NCBI GenBank assembly: GCA_031556725.1
Contig: JAVBSL010000008.1
Span: forward strand, 62,001-126,000
Direction: 5' to 3'
Length of the DNA: 64,000 nt
From: UBA935 sp031556725
Lineage (GTDB): Bacteria > Bacillota > Clostridia > Lachnospirales > Lachnospiraceae
Position 1 is the first letter of the stretch; each line of letters opens with the position of its first letter. The notes under the pieces were generated by a model. It searched no databases. It was not told where the DNA came from and saw only the letters and a program-made list of their open reading frames with translations. The position numbers and the translations under genes were made by a program. This document shows positions 17,264-26,423 of this stretch, in pieces.

Positions 17264-17944
17264 ATGGGATGGTGTCCGGAATGCGAAAGTGAGTATGTGG
17301 AAGGTATTACAGTTTGTGTGGACTGCGGATGTGCATTAGTGGAAGAATTGCCGAAGGAGAAGCCGGCAGAGTCGGTGTTGGAAGAACCGGAACCGGAAGA
17401 GGAAGAGGACTCGGAAGAAGTCAGGGAACAAAAGATGGCTACCAAGCTGCGCTCACAGCCGGCGGTGGTCTATCGGAATAATGACGAGCGGGCGGAGGAA
17501 CATCGGTCCTCGGCATATACGCTGCTGATTGTCGGCGGGCTTGGTTTGATTGCCATTGTGCTGTTCTTTTTAGATATGCTCCCAATTCAGATGAGCGGCT
17601 TTAGCAAGTATATGATCAGCGGTGTTATGGGAGCATTATTTATTCTCTTTCTGGTAATGGGCTTCGTATCCATGAAAAATTACAAATTGCTGGAAAAGAA
17701 AGCCGGAAAGGAAAATAATCTGACCAGAGAGATCAAAGCCTGGTGTATGGAAAACATTAAGGCATTAGATATGGACGGTGAACTTTTTTCGGAAGAGGAA
17801 ACGTTGGAACTGAGCGAAGAAGTGAAATATTTCAAACGCTTTGATAAAATTCGGGAAACATTGGGAAATCAGTTTATGAACCTGGAAGAAGGATATCTGG
17901 AACGTCTGATTGATGAAGTGTATCCGGACTTGTTCGAAAAATGA
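17264..17944 (+). CDS. zinc-ribbon, two-TM membrane protein of unknown function
   Basis: The 226-residue protein opens with a CxxC pair (C4, C7) and a second cluster (C18, C21, C23) that would bind zinc. An acidic linker of Glu and Pro residues (about 28-57) follows. Two membrane helices lie near 84-106 and 116-137, and then a charged cytoplasmic tail. The same combination of zinc ribbon, acidic linker and TM appears in the protein at 12536, but the rest is not alike. The stop overlaps the rlmH start as ATGA, indicating translational coupling. GGAGGGTTACAAGTA precedes ATG 17264. Confidence 0.7.
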   Translation: MGWCPECESEYVEGITVCVDCGCALVEELPKEKPAESVLEEPEPEEEEDSEEVREQKMATKLRSQPAVVYRNNDERAEEHRSSAYTLLIVGGLGLIAIVLFFLDMLPIQMSGFSKYMISGVMGALFILFLVMGFVSMKNYKLLEKKAGKENNLTREIKAWCMENIKALDMDGELFSEEETLELSEEVKYFKRFDKIRETLGNQFMNLEEGYLERLIDEVYPDLFEK

Positions 17945-18420
17945 AGATAACAGTAATCAGTGTCGGAAAAATAAAAGAAAAATATTTGCAGGAAGCCATA
18001 GCGGAATATGTCAAGCGTTTAAGTAAATATTGTAAGCTTGAAATTATTCAGGTAGAGGATGAAAAAACCCCGGACAAAGCAAGCGAGAGCCTGACCGATC
18101 AAATCAAAGAAAAAGAAGCGGGCAGAATTTTACGATATATAAAAGATGATGCCCATGTGATTACTCTGGAAATCGGCGGCCGTAAACTGAATTCGGAGAG
18201 TTTTGCCGGTTATCTGGAAAACCAGGGAGTCCGGGGAATCAGTCATTTTCAGTTTGTGATCGGGGGTTCCCTGGGGCTTCATGATTCAGTGTCGGCACGG
18301 GCCGATATGGCACTTAGTTTTTCGGATATGACTTTTCCGCACCAACTGATGCGGGTCATATTATTGGAGCAGATATACCGGGCATACCGGATCAATACCG
18401 GCGAGCCTTACCACAAGTAG
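17941..18420 (+). CDS. rlmH: 23S rRNA pseudouridine-1915 N3-methyltransferase
   Basis: This 159-residue SPOUT-fold methyltransferase modifies pseudouridine 1915 in helix 69 of 23S rRNA. Family hallmarks are the start MKITVISVGKIKEKYLQ, the SAM knot region FVIGGSLGLHDSV, LSFSDMTFPHQLMRVILLEQ and the ending AYRINTGEPYHK. The length is exactly typical. ATG 17941 overlaps the stop of the preceding gene. Confidence 0.97.
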   Translation: MKITVISVGKIKEKYLQEAIAEYVKRLSKYCKLEIIQVEDEKTPDKASESLTDQIKEKEAGRILRYIKDDAHVITLEIGGRKLNSESFAGYLENQGVRGISHFQFVIGGSLGLHDSVSARADMALSFSDMTFPHQLMRVILLEQIYRAYRINTGEPYHK

Positions 18421-18434
18421 CAGGAGAAAAAGCC

Positions 18435-19742
18435 ATGCGGATGTATGATTTGATTATGAAGAAACGAAACGGCGAAGACTTAAGCCGTGCGGAAATAGAT
18501 TTTATGATAAAGGATTATACAGCCGGAAATATTCCTGACTATCAGATGTCGGCCATGATGATGGCCATATATTTCCGGGGAATGAATGAAGCGGAAACCC
18601 TGTATCTAACCGAGGCTATGGCAGGCAGCGGGGAACTGCTGGATTTATCCGCAGTTGTCGGAGTGAAAGTCGATAAGCACAGCACCGGCGGTGTAGGTGA
18701 TAAAACTTCGCTGGCGCTGACGCCCATGGTAGCGGCCTGTGGTGTTAAGGTTGCAAAGATGAGTGGCCGCGGCTTGGGACATACCGGCGGAACCATTGAT
18801 AAACTGGAAAGCTTTTCGGGGTTTTCCACTGAAATAACAGCCGAAGAATTTATTGAAAATGTAAATAAGATCGGTATTTCCATTATGGGGCAGACCAAAG
18901 ATCTGGCACCTGCCGATAAGATGCTCTATGCCCTGAGAGATGTGACCGCCACAGTGGATAATATGTCACTGATTGCCAGTTCCATTATGAGCAAAAAACT
19001 GGCTGCCGGTGCCGACACTATTGTTTTAGACGTAAAAACAGGAAGCGGTGCTTTTATGAAAGAAGAGCAGGATGCTTTTGCACTGGCAAAAGAGATGGTG
19101 AGGATCGGCAATAATGCCGGCCGAAGAACCGTTGCTCTGGTGACGGATATGGACCAGCCTTTGGGCTATGCCGTGGGAAATGCGCTGGAAGTAAAAGAAG
19201 CCATTGAGACCTTAAAAGGAAACGGACCGGCTGATTTTGTGGAATTGTGCATCGCACTGGGAACCCAGATGATTCTCTCGGAAAAAATAGTTGAGGATGA
19301 AGTGCAAGCCGAAAAAATGATGAGAATGACCATCGAAGACGGAAGCGCGTTACAGAAGCTTGGAGAATTTATTGCAGCTCAGGGTGGTGATAAAAATGAT
19401 GTTTATTATCCGGAACGTTTGCCGGAAGCGTCAATTATTGAGGAATTAGAAGCGCCTCAAAGCGGTTTTATTGAGCGGATTATCTGTGATGAGGTAGGCA
19501 TATGTTCTTTGATTCTGGGAGGGGGCAGAGAAACAAAAGAAAGCATCATCGATTTGTCGGTGGGGATAGTTTTAACGTGCAAGGTTGGTGATTTCGTTCT
19601 GGCGGGTGACACCTTAGCCTATATCCATGGCAATGATCCGGATAAGATCAAACAAGCCAGGGAACGTCTTATCAAGGCATATACCTTCAGCCAAACGAAG
19701 GTGGAACGGCCTGCTTTGATCAAAGGAATCGTTAAGTCATAG
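18435..19742 (+). CDS. pdp: pyrimidine-nucleoside phosphorylase
   Basis: The enzyme splits uridine, thymidine or deoxyuridine with phosphate for salvage. The 435-residue product has the family signature KMSGRGLGHTGGTIDKLES, the phosphate loop KHSTGGVGDKTS and LIASSIMSKKLAAGAD. The C-terminal domain around GFIERIICDEVGICSLILGGGR is of the usual type. Specificity between uridine and thymidine cannot be told, so deoA is possible as a name. CAGGAGAAAAAGCC precedes ATG 18435, 14 bases after rlmH. Confidence 0.93.
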   Translation: MRMYDLIMKKRNGEDLSRAEIDFMIKDYTAGNIPDYQMSAMMMAIYFRGMNEAETLYLTEAMAGSGELLDLSAVVGVKVDKHSTGGVGDKTSLALTPMVAACGVKVAKMSGRGLGHTGGTIDKLESFSGFSTEITAEEFIENVNKIGISIMGQTKDLAPADKMLYALRDVTATVDNMSLIASSIMSKKLAAGADTIVLDVKTGSGAFMKEEQDAFALAKEMVRIGNNAGRRTVALVTDMDQPLGYAVGNALEVKEAIETLKGNGPADFVELCIALGTQMILSEKIVEDEVQAEKMMRMTIEDGSALQKLGEFIAAQGGDKNDVYYPERLPEASIIEELEAPQSGFIERIICDEVGICSLILGGGRETKESIIDLSVGIVLTCKVGDFVLAGDTLAYIHGNDPDKIKQARERLIKAYTFSQTKVERPALIKGIVKS

Positions 19743-19770
19743 AATAGCTAATACCCTCATATAGTATTAC

Positions 19771-20049
19771 ATGAGAAAAAGAGTTAAAACCAATAAAAAA
19801 GAATTAATAGTGGAATCATTAAAGCTGCCCAAGGATTCTCTTTTGGGGGCATCAATTGTTACAGTTACCGGAAATTCGGAAGCTTTTGTAGAAAACTACA
19901 AGGGCATGATTGAGTATACCGATGAAACCATATTGCTGCAGGGCAAAACCTGCCGCATATGTATTATGGGAAAGAAGCTTTCTATTGATTATTATACCAA
20001 TGAAGATATGAAAATTAGCGGGCGAATCAAATGTGTACAATATTTGTAG
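19771..20049 (+). CDS. yqfC: sporulation protein YqfC
   Basis: The 92-residue protein belongs to the YabP/YqfC family, sigma-E controlled in Bacillus. The family pattern is visible in ITVTGNSEAFVENYKG-like spacing (here IVTVTGNSEAFVENYKGMIEY) and the closing ISGRIKCVQYL. The partner gene yqfD follows directly, as expected for the yqfC-yqfD sporulation pair. No good ribosome binding site precedes ATG 19771, so expression may be weak or the start may be slightly different (GTG 19809 is a poor alternative). Confidence 0.85.
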   Translation: MRKRVKTNKKELIVESLKLPKDSLLGASIVTVTGNSEAFVENYKGMIEYTDETILLQGKTCRICIMGKKLSIDYYTNEDMKISGRIKCVQYL

Positions 20050-20079
20050 AACACATCATGTGAGAGAAGGAGTGCCGTA

Positions 20080-21306
20080 ATGCTTAAGCTGATTCAGTAT
20101 TTAAAAGGGTATGTAATTATCAAGGTATGGGGATTTTCCCCTGAGCGATTTATGAATTTATGCAGCAATCACCGGTTGTTTTTATGGGATATCACCAATT
20201 ACTGTGATTACTATACGATGTGCATCAGCATAAAGGATTTTTATAAACTGAAAACGATTACCAGAAAAACCGGAACCAGGGTAGTGATACAAAAGCGATG
20301 TGGACTACCTTTTTTTGTGCCTAAAATTAAACGGCGCAAGGTATTTGTCGTAGGGCTTTTGGGCAGTCTGGTTTTTTGGATATGGATGTCGGGCTACATC
20401 TGGGCCATCGAACTGCAGGGGAACTACTATGTGACCGAAGATGTTCTGATGGATTTTATGCAGGAGCAGGATATTAAAGTAGGCATGAAGCGGTCGGCGG
20501 TAGATATTGAGAAGCTGGAAAAATCTTTAAGAAAAGAATATGATATAATTACCTGGACTTCGGCCAGGATAGACGGGACTCGCTTAGTGGTTCAAATTAA
20601 GGAAAATGAACTGCTCGAGGTGGAACAGGAAGAAAAAACAGAAGAAGGCAAAGGCTATGATCTGATTGCCGAAAAAGATGGCACAGTAGTAAGCATTGTC
20701 ACCAGATGCGGGGTTCCGCTGGTGGCGGAAGGCAGTGTAGTGACTGCCGGGGATGTGCTGGTACAAGGCGGACTGCCCATTTATAACGAGGATACCACCA
20801 TAAAAAAATATCAGTACTGTAAAGCGGATGCGGACATTTATATTCAATGTCAATATAGTGAACAGGAAATCCTGCCTGTAAAATACGATGAAAAACAATA
20901 CAGCGAAAGAGAAAAGAAGACCCCGTTGTTGGAGTTGGCAGGAAAACGGGTTAAATTTCGATTATTTGATGTTCCGTATGAAACTTTTGATATTGTTGAA
21001 GATTTGAAACAGGTCAAATTGTTGGATAATTTTTATCTGCCGCTTTATTACGGCACCGAATCAGTGAGAGAATACACGATAATAAACAAAAGTTATACCA
21101 AAGAAGAAGCAAAAGAGATATTTTCATCTAAAATTATAAAAATTATGAAAACTTTAATGGAAAAAGGGGTACAAATAATAGAAAAAAATGTTACAATTAG
21201 GAAAGATAATGAAAATTGGTATATGAATATCGATTTTGAGATTATAGAGAAGACCGGCAAGACGGTTCCCACCGGATTGTGGGTGGAAAATATACCGGAA
21301 AACTAA
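20080..21306 (+). CDS. yqfD: sporulation protein YqfD
   Basis: The 408-residue membrane protein of the YqfD family is needed for normal forespore engulfment or maturation in Bacillus. Its N-terminal cytoplasmic part ends at one membrane helix (VFVVGLLGSLVFWIWMSGYI, about residues 88-107). The external beta-rich part holds WAIELQGNYYVTEDVL and a Lys/Glu-rich region. GAGAAGGAGTGCCGTA precedes ATG 20080. It follows yqfC by 30 bases and precedes phoH, the conserved Firmicute order. Confidence 0.9.
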   Translation: MLKLIQYLKGYVIIKVWGFSPERFMNLCSNHRLFLWDITNYCDYYTMCISIKDFYKLKTITRKTGTRVVIQKRCGLPFFVPKIKRRKVFVVGLLGSLVFWIWMSGYIWAIELQGNYYVTEDVLMDFMQEQDIKVGMKRSAVDIEKLEKSLRKEYDIITWTSARIDGTRLVVQIKENELLEVEQEEKTEEGKGYDLIAEKDGTVVSIVTRCGVPLVAEGSVVTAGDVLVQGGLPIYNEDTTIKKYQYCKADADIYIQCQYSEQEILPVKYDEKQYSEREKKTPLLELAGKRVKFRLFDVPYETFDIVEDLKQVKLLDNFYLPLYYGTESVREYTIINKSYTKEEAKEIFSSKIIKIMKTLMEKGVQIIEKNVTIRKDNENWYMNIDFEIIEKTGKTVPTGLWVENIPEN

Positions 21307-21321
21307 GGAGCAGATACCTGG

Positions 21322-22335
21322 ATGGAGCAATTTGAAACGAAAATTCAGATGCCGATAGAGCATATGCAGAATATTTTTGGACAGCATGACAGCTATATAC
21401 AAAAAATCGAAAGTGATTTGAATGTCACCATAATTGACAGGGACGGCGGGATTAAGATAACCGGAGACCGGTCTCAGGTGGAGAAAGCAAAGAAAATCAT
21501 TATGCAGCTTATTGAAGTGTCGAAGCATGACAGAACCGTGGGCGAACAAAGCGTTGATTACGCCATTACCATGAGTAAGGAAGAAAAAGGTATGGAAGAA
21601 ATCAGTGCTTTGATCGAGGAAGGCTGTATTTGCCATACCATGACCGGAAAACCCATAAAGCCCAAGACTTTAGGGCAAAAGAAGTATGTGGATGCCATCA
21701 GGGATAAGATGATCGTATTCGGAACCGGTCCGGCGGGAACCGGTAAAACCTACCTTGCCATGGCCATGGCGATTACGGCGTTTAAGAAGGAAGAAGTCAG
21801 CCGGATCATTCTGACCAGGCCGGCCATCGAAGCCGGAGAAAAATTAGGATTTTTGCCCGGCGATCTGCAAAGTAAAGTAGACCCATATTTAAGGCCCCTT
21901 TATGATGCTCTGCATCAGATTATGGGAGCGGAAAGCTTTTTGAAAAATATGGAAAAGGGGTTAATAGAGGTTGCCCCGTTGGCATATATGCGCGGCCGGA
22001 CTTTGGACAACGCCTATATTATTTTAGATGAAGCCCAGAATACCACACCGGCCCAGATGAAGATGTTTCTGACCCGAATCGGGTTTGGGTCGAAAGTAAT
22101 CGTAACCGGCGATTTGACCCAGAAGGATTTGGCCCCAGGGGTGAAATCCGGTTTGGATGTGGCACTTCAGGTGCTTTCAGGAATTGAAGATATTTCCTTT
22201 TGCACTATGACCAGTAAAGATGTGGTACGTCATCCCCTTGTTCAGAAAATAGTCAAGGCATATGATGATTTTGAAGCAAAAGATAACAGGAATAGAAAAG
22301 GTAAGAGTAAAGGTTCGGCATATGGGAAAAAATAA
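21322..22335 (+). CDS. phoH: PhoH-like ATPase
   Basis: The 337-residue protein has a KH-like N-terminal region (IQKIESDLNVTIIDRDGGIKI) and the PhoH P-loop domain with GTGPAGTGKTYLAMAMA (Walker A) and AYIILDEAQNTTPAQMKMFL (Walker B). PhoH proteins are cytoplasmic ATPases suspected in RNA metabolism. In Firmicutes the gene neighbours ybeY, as here. AAGGAGC lies about 10 bases before ATG 21322. Its end overlaps the next start by 14 bases. Confidence 0.93.
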   Translation: MEQFETKIQMPIEHMQNIFGQHDSYIQKIESDLNVTIIDRDGGIKITGDRSQVEKAKKIIMQLIEVSKHDRTVGEQSVDYAITMSKEEKGMEEISALIEEGCICHTMTGKPIKPKTLGQKKYVDAIRDKMIVFGTGPAGTGKTYLAMAMAITAFKKEEVSRIILTRPAIEAGEKLGFLPGDLQSKVDPYLRPLYDALHQIMGAESFLKNMEKGLIEVAPLAYMRGRTLDNAYIILDEAQNTTPAQMKMFLTRIGFGSKVIVTGDLTQKDLAPGVKSGLDVALQVLSGIEDISFCTMTSKDVVRHPLVQKIVKAYDDFEAKDNRNRKGKSKGSAYGKK

Positions 22336-23509
22336 AAATAGTTTTATTTCAGTATTTCTATTTATTATTACCGGTGTAAGCGCTTATTGTGCCGGTACCT
22401 TTTACGGAAAAGGGCAGGGAGAAGTTCTTCGGATTACCATATTGGCGCTGATGGGTGCAGGAATCACGATTTTTGCCAGTGCCGAGGGAAGAGAAAAAAA
22501 CAGTTTACTGTATGATAATAAAGAGCATTTTGGCCGGTTTGCCGGATTTTATATGATTGGCCTTGCGGGAGCAGTTTTATTTCCCTTATTACCGATGTAC
22601 GGATGGGCATATCTGGTTATTTTTGTGGTTATGGCATTGATGAGTAATCAGGTGGCTGGGATAGGAGCCGCCAGCACTTTTTTACTGATTTCGATATTGC
22701 TGGAAACGGGGGGCAGCTATACCGAATTTTTCATGTATTTTGTCAGTGGTATGGCCGGGGTGGTTTTGTTCTCCTATATCGATAATTCTTTTAAGGTAGG
22801 ACTGCCGTTACTGACCTCCACATGTATATTTATGGTAAGTATCGTAGTGAACTATTTTTTGACGGTAGATGTCAATTTTACTTTTGAGGTAGCCTTTATT
22901 ATGGCTGCCAATGTCCTGGTCTGCATTTTGTTATTGCTGCTATTTCTGCGGTATTACAGCACTGCCGTGGTGCATCGGTACCGGGATAAATATATGGAAA
23001 TAAATGATCCCGAGTGTCCTATATTGGTGGCCTTGAAGCAGAAGTCCAAGGCAGAATATTATCAAGCCATACATACGGCATATTTAAGCGACAAAATTGC
23101 CAAAAGGCTGAAACTGGATGATGCGGTGACTAAAACCTGCGGATATTATCATAAAATAGGAACCTTAAAGGGAGCTAATTCCTGGGATACGATTTTGGAA
23201 GTTTGTAATGAATTTGCGTTTCCGCCGGCAGCAATTGCTCTGTTAAAAGAGTACACCGATAAGGAAACACCGTTAACGTCGAAGGAGGCAATTGTAGTTT
23301 TATTTGCCGATACATTGGTGGCATCAATACTATATCTTTTTTCAAAAAATTCGAAAGTGCAGCCGGACTACAACCAGATTATCGATGCCATTTACCAGAA
23401 GAAGATTGACAATGGTATTTTGGATAAAAGCCTGATTACCATGGGTGAATTAAAAGAAATGAAAAAGCTGCTTCTGGAGGAAAAATTATATTATGATTTT
23501 TTACGTTGA
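22322..23509 (+). CDS. membrane protein with degenerate HD domain, PgpH/YqfF position
   Basis: The 395-residue protein sits where the c-di-AMP phosphodiesterase PgpH (7TM-HD) is found in Firmicutes, between phoH and ybeY. It lacks the long extracellular region of PgpH and starts almost directly with about seven membrane segments (residues 8-220). The C-terminal part aligns by eye with the HD domain: IHTAYLSDKIAKRL for the first histidine helix and YYHKIGTL where active enzymes have YYHDIGK. The HD dyad is therefore HK, and downstream metal histidines are not evident. It is probably not an active phosphodiesterase. ATG 22322 follows AAAGG (22309-22313). Confidence 0.75.
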   Translation: MGKNKNSFISVFLFIITGVSAYCAGTFYGKGQGEVLRITILALMGAGITIFASAEGREKNSLLYDNKEHFGRFAGFYMIGLAGAVLFPLLPMYGWAYLVIFVVMALMSNQVAGIGAASTFLLISILLETGGSYTEFFMYFVSGMAGVVLFSYIDNSFKVGLPLLTSTCIFMVSIVVNYFLTVDVNFTFEVAFIMAANVLVCILLLLLFLRYYSTAVVHRYRDKYMEINDPECPILVALKQKSKAEYYQAIHTAYLSDKIAKRLKLDDAVTKTCGYYHKIGTLKGANSWDTILEVCNEFAFPPAAIALLKEYTDKETPLTSKEAIVVLFADTLVASILYLFSKNSKVQPDYNQIIDAIYQKKIDNGILDKSLITMGELKEMKKLLLEEKLYYDFLR

Positions 23510-24005
23510 TCAGGAAGTACCGTTATTTGAACAAGGAGAGCCCGAATTTTCAGTAGATGAAATTGTCGGACAGGTTATGGAAGCTGTATTGGAAGCAGAA
23601 GACTGTCCCTATGAAGCACAGCTGAATCTACTGTTAACCGATGATGAGGGAATTCGTCAATACAACCGGGATTTCAGAAATATTAATAAGGCTACCGATG
23701 TTCTTTCTTTTCCCGGGATTCCGTTCCGGCAGGAGGCCGGATTCGAGGTTGCGGAAGAAGATCCTAATAATTGTTTTGATCCGGAAAGTGGGGAACTGCT
23801 TTTGGGGGATATTATCATTTCGGTAGAGAAGGCCCGCAGTCAGGCGAAAGAATATGGACACAGTTTAAAAAGGGAATTTGCTTTTTTACTGGCACATAGT
23901 ATGTATCATTTGTGCGGATATGACCATATGCTGCCAGAGGAGGCACAGCGTATGGAGGGAAAACAGGAAGATATTTTGAGGAAATTGGGGATTACAAGAG
24001 TATAA
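23493..24005 (+). CDS. ybeY: endoribonuclease YbeY (rRNA maturation factor)
   Basis: This zinc metalloprotein acts in 16S rRNA 3'-end maturation and ribosome quality control. The 170-residue product holds the metal site HSMYHLCGYDH (H-x3-H-x5-H) and the upstream family block TDVLSFP. Its 17-base overlap with the previous gene and a CTGGAGG ribosome site inside that gene support coupled translation. The length is typical. Confidence 0.95.
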   Translation: MIFYVDQEVPLFEQGEPEFSVDEIVGQVMEAVLEAEDCPYEAQLNLLLTDDEGIRQYNRDFRNINKATDVLSFPGIPFRQEAGFEVAEEDPNNCFDPESGELLLGDIIISVEKARSQAKEYGHSLKREFAFLLAHSMYHLCGYDHMLPEEAQRMEGKQEDILRKLGITRV

Positions 24006-24020
24006 AATAAGGAGTTTCAA

Positions 24021-25682
24021 ATGAAAAAGACGGGAACTAGAAGAAAAATACAGTTTCGTGAAAAAATAGATGCCTTATTGATTGCAGGGATACTGTCCTA
24101 TGTGATCAGTTTGTTGTTCAGGATTCCTTTAACGGCGATGATCGGGGAAAACGGAATGGGGTATTTTGCCTCAGTAAATGAATTATTTATGATGATCACG
24201 TTGTTTGTTTCGGTGGGAATGGCGGCTTCCGTTCATTCTTTGATAAAATATAAAATGCGTAGAGAGCAGTATCGGGGAGCACAAAAGGTACTTAGATATG
24301 CGTTGTTTATGACCATCGGGTTTGCCGCCGCAGTTTGTATTCTGCTGCTCTTATGGGGTGATTTTGTATCAGATATTGTATTTTTGGAACCCTTTAGCAG
24401 GATGGCGGTGTATATGATGGCCCCTTCCGTTTTATTTATGGCGGTAACCTGTTTGCTGCGGGGATATTTTCAAGGTACCGGAACCAAGATGCCGACCATT
24501 CATTCTATTATAATTGAAAAGCTTCTGACTATTGGCTTCGGGCTTTTTTTTGCGGCAGTTTTTTATAATTACGGTAAAAAGGTGGCCGCCGTTCTGCAAA
24601 ATAGCAATTATGCGGCGGTATATGGTGCAATGGGGGCCTTTGCCGGTATTTTACTGGCATCATTACTGTCCTTTCTGCATTTGTTCTTTATTTACCTGAT
24701 GTATAGCGGTACGGTCAAAAGACAGATGTATAAAGATAATACCAAAACAGTGGATACAGCCGAATACGTGTGCCGCACGCTGCTTTGGATGGCTGTGCCC
24801 TATGGGATATTTGCCGTACTTTTTTGTATAAATACTTTAATTGATCAAAGGATTTATTATTACTTCATGAATGTCAAAAATCTGGGAGCCGGTAAAGCCG
24901 CAGCATGGGGAAGCTACTATGGTATTTATCTGGTAATCGTCGGTGTGCTGGCAGCGCTGGGGTGTCTCATTCCTGGAAGAGCCGTCAGAGGTATTGTTGG
25001 TGCCTGGAACCGGGACGAGCAGCGGTCTGCCAGGGACCAGGTTTCGCAAACCATTAACAGAATCATTACCGCGACCATTCCGCTGGCCATCTTCACCGCT
25101 GTTCTGGCAGAACCGCTGGTAGAGATGTTGATGAAAGGTAATACCTCGGTCGCAACAGGATTGGTACAATGCGGCAGTTCTTTGATTGTTTTTGGTGTTT
25201 TGGGTTATTTATGGATTAGTATATTAAAACAACTGAAACATATCAATAAGCTGTTACTGATTGGATTGGGAACCCTGGGAATTCATCTGGGAGTGCTTTA
25301 TCTTTTCCTTTCCCAAACGGAATTAGGGATTAATGGTGTTGTCCTCAGTAATGTGATCTCCGGATTATGTGTTTCGGTGGCTGGATTTGCAGTAGTGGCA
25401 AGGATGATGAGATGCCAGGGGGAGCTGCTACGCCGATGTATAAGAACTCTGGTGGTTACGTTGATTACAGCAGGTGTGGCCGGGCTGATCATGCTGTTAT
25501 TAAAAGTGGCATTATTGTCGCTGGTAGGGGAAATAGTCTGTATCTTAATATGTCTGCTTATTGCTGCTCCGGTTTATTTCCTGTTGATGATACTATTGCG
25601 GGGATGGTCAGAAAATGATTTGCTGAGAATACCCGGCGGCGAATGGATTATCAGATTGGTAAAACGAATGCATTTATTATAA
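24021..25682 (+). CDS. polysaccharide/lipid II flippase-like protein (MATE/MOP superfamily, SpoVB/MurJ type)
   Basis: The 553-residue protein has about 14 hydrophobic segments and typical MOP-family landmarks such as the N-terminal ISYVISLLFRIPLTAMIGENGMG-like segment (bases 24090-24160) with MGYFASVNELFM and LLRGYFQGTGTKMPT. Members flip lipid-linked sugars or cell-wall precursors; SpoVB and MurJ/Amj are Firmicute examples. Which one this is cannot be decided by eye. AAGGAGTTTCAA precedes ATG 24021, 15 bases after ybeY. Confidence 0.8.
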   Translation: MKKTGTRRKIQFREKIDALLIAGILSYVISLLFRIPLTAMIGENGMGYFASVNELFMMITLFVSVGMAASVHSLIKYKMRREQYRGAQKVLRYALFMTIGFAAAVCILLLLWGDFVSDIVFLEPFSRMAVYMMAPSVLFMAVTCLLRGYFQGTGTKMPTIHSIIIEKLLTIGFGLFFAAVFYNYGKKVAAVLQNSNYAAVYGAMGAFAGILLASLLSFLHLFFIYLMYSGTVKRQMYKDNTKTVDTAEYVCRTLLWMAVPYGIFAVLFCINTLIDQRIYYYFMNVKNLGAGKAAAWGSYYGIYLVIVGVLAALGCLIPGRAVRGIVGAWNRDEQRSARDQVSQTINRIITATIPLAIFTAVLAEPLVEMLMKGNTSVATGLVQCGSSLIVFGVLGYLWISILKQLKHINKLLLIGLGTLGIHLGVLYLFLSQTELGINGVVLSNVISGLCVSVAGFAVVARMMRCQGELLRRCIRTLVVTLITAGVAGLIMLLLKVALLSLVGEIVCILICLLIAAPVYFLLMILLRGWSENDLLRIPGGEWIIRLVKRMHLL

Positions 25683-25749
25683 ATACGGTATAGTTTTCCT
25701 GCTTTTGGAAGATACTATTTACAAACCAATAGTGAGTGAAAGGACTTCT

Positions 25750-26412
25750 ATGAAATTTGTAAAGCGTATCACCGTATTTTTTATTATACCGATGACGATG
25801 TTTGCGTGCGGATTTGCATCCAGTACAGCGATTATGGGATTTTTTTATCCGGGCAGAGCTGCAGCAGATCATAAAATTGTTATGCCAGAGGAAAGCTGGC
25901 CGGCGGAATCGGAACCTGCGGCGGTCGAAACGACTCCGGAAATCGTCGAGGTTTCGATAAAAAGTTCCACTGCAATTAATGCAGACACCACATATATTAT
26001 TCAGGAATTTAACCGTAACAATGGGGAACTGAGCGAAGAAAATATTTCGGTTCCGGAGACCTTTGTAGGAATGGACAGGGATTTGTTTACCAAAACAATG
26101 GCAGAATTTAATGAATATCCTTCACTGGGAGAACTGGAAAAAGGATTTGTGGGCTGTGAAGTAGTTTCATTTTCACCGCAAAAGGTGGTAGTCCGAAAAA
26201 CCTATGAACTGGCAGAATTACCACCGGGGTTTTTTCTGGTTAATGAAAATAATTATATTACTGTATATTATGGTGATTTGAAAACCGTATATATGAATAC
26301 CAATATATGGATGCACAATCTTCCTCAAGAGCTGCAGCAGGAGATTTTATATATTAAATTTGTGGAACGGGAAGAAGAACTGTATGATTTTCTGGAGGCA
26401 TATTCCAGTTAG
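25750..26412 (+). CDS. secreted or membrane-anchored protein, weakly BofC-like
   Basis: The 220-residue product has an N-terminal membrane or signal segment (residues 4-29) ending near CGFASSTAIMGFF. An Ala/Glu/Pro linker follows, then a folded domain with YIIQEFNRNNGELSEE, PGFFLVNENNYITVYYGD and a closing amphipathic helix. The order of an early beta hairpin and a G-F-x-V-x-x-N-x-x-I-T-V-Y-x-G motif recalls the BofC C-terminal domain (forespore intercompartmental signalling regulator), but similarity is weak and from memory. ATG 25750 follows GAAAGGAC; an upstream in-frame ATG at 25705 has no ribosome site. Confidence 0.55.
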   Translation: MKFVKRITVFFIIPMTMFACGFASSTAIMGFFYPGRAAADHKIVMPEESWPAESEPAAVETTPEIVEVSIKSSTAINADTTYIIQEFNRNNGELSEENISVPETFVGMDRDLFTKTMAEFNEYPSLGELEKGFVGCEVVSFSPQKVVVRKTYELAELPPGFFLVNENNYITVYYGDLKTVYMNTNIWMHNLPQELQQEILYIKFVEREEELYDFLEAYSS

Positions 26413-26423
26413 GAGGAGCACAA

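Noticed and set aside
19737..19765. Sigma-E-like promoter (TCATAGA with CATATAGT) before yqfC
   Set aside because: The boxes are partial matches and the -10 lies only a few bases before the start codon, leaving no room for a ribosome site. It remains possible but is not supported.
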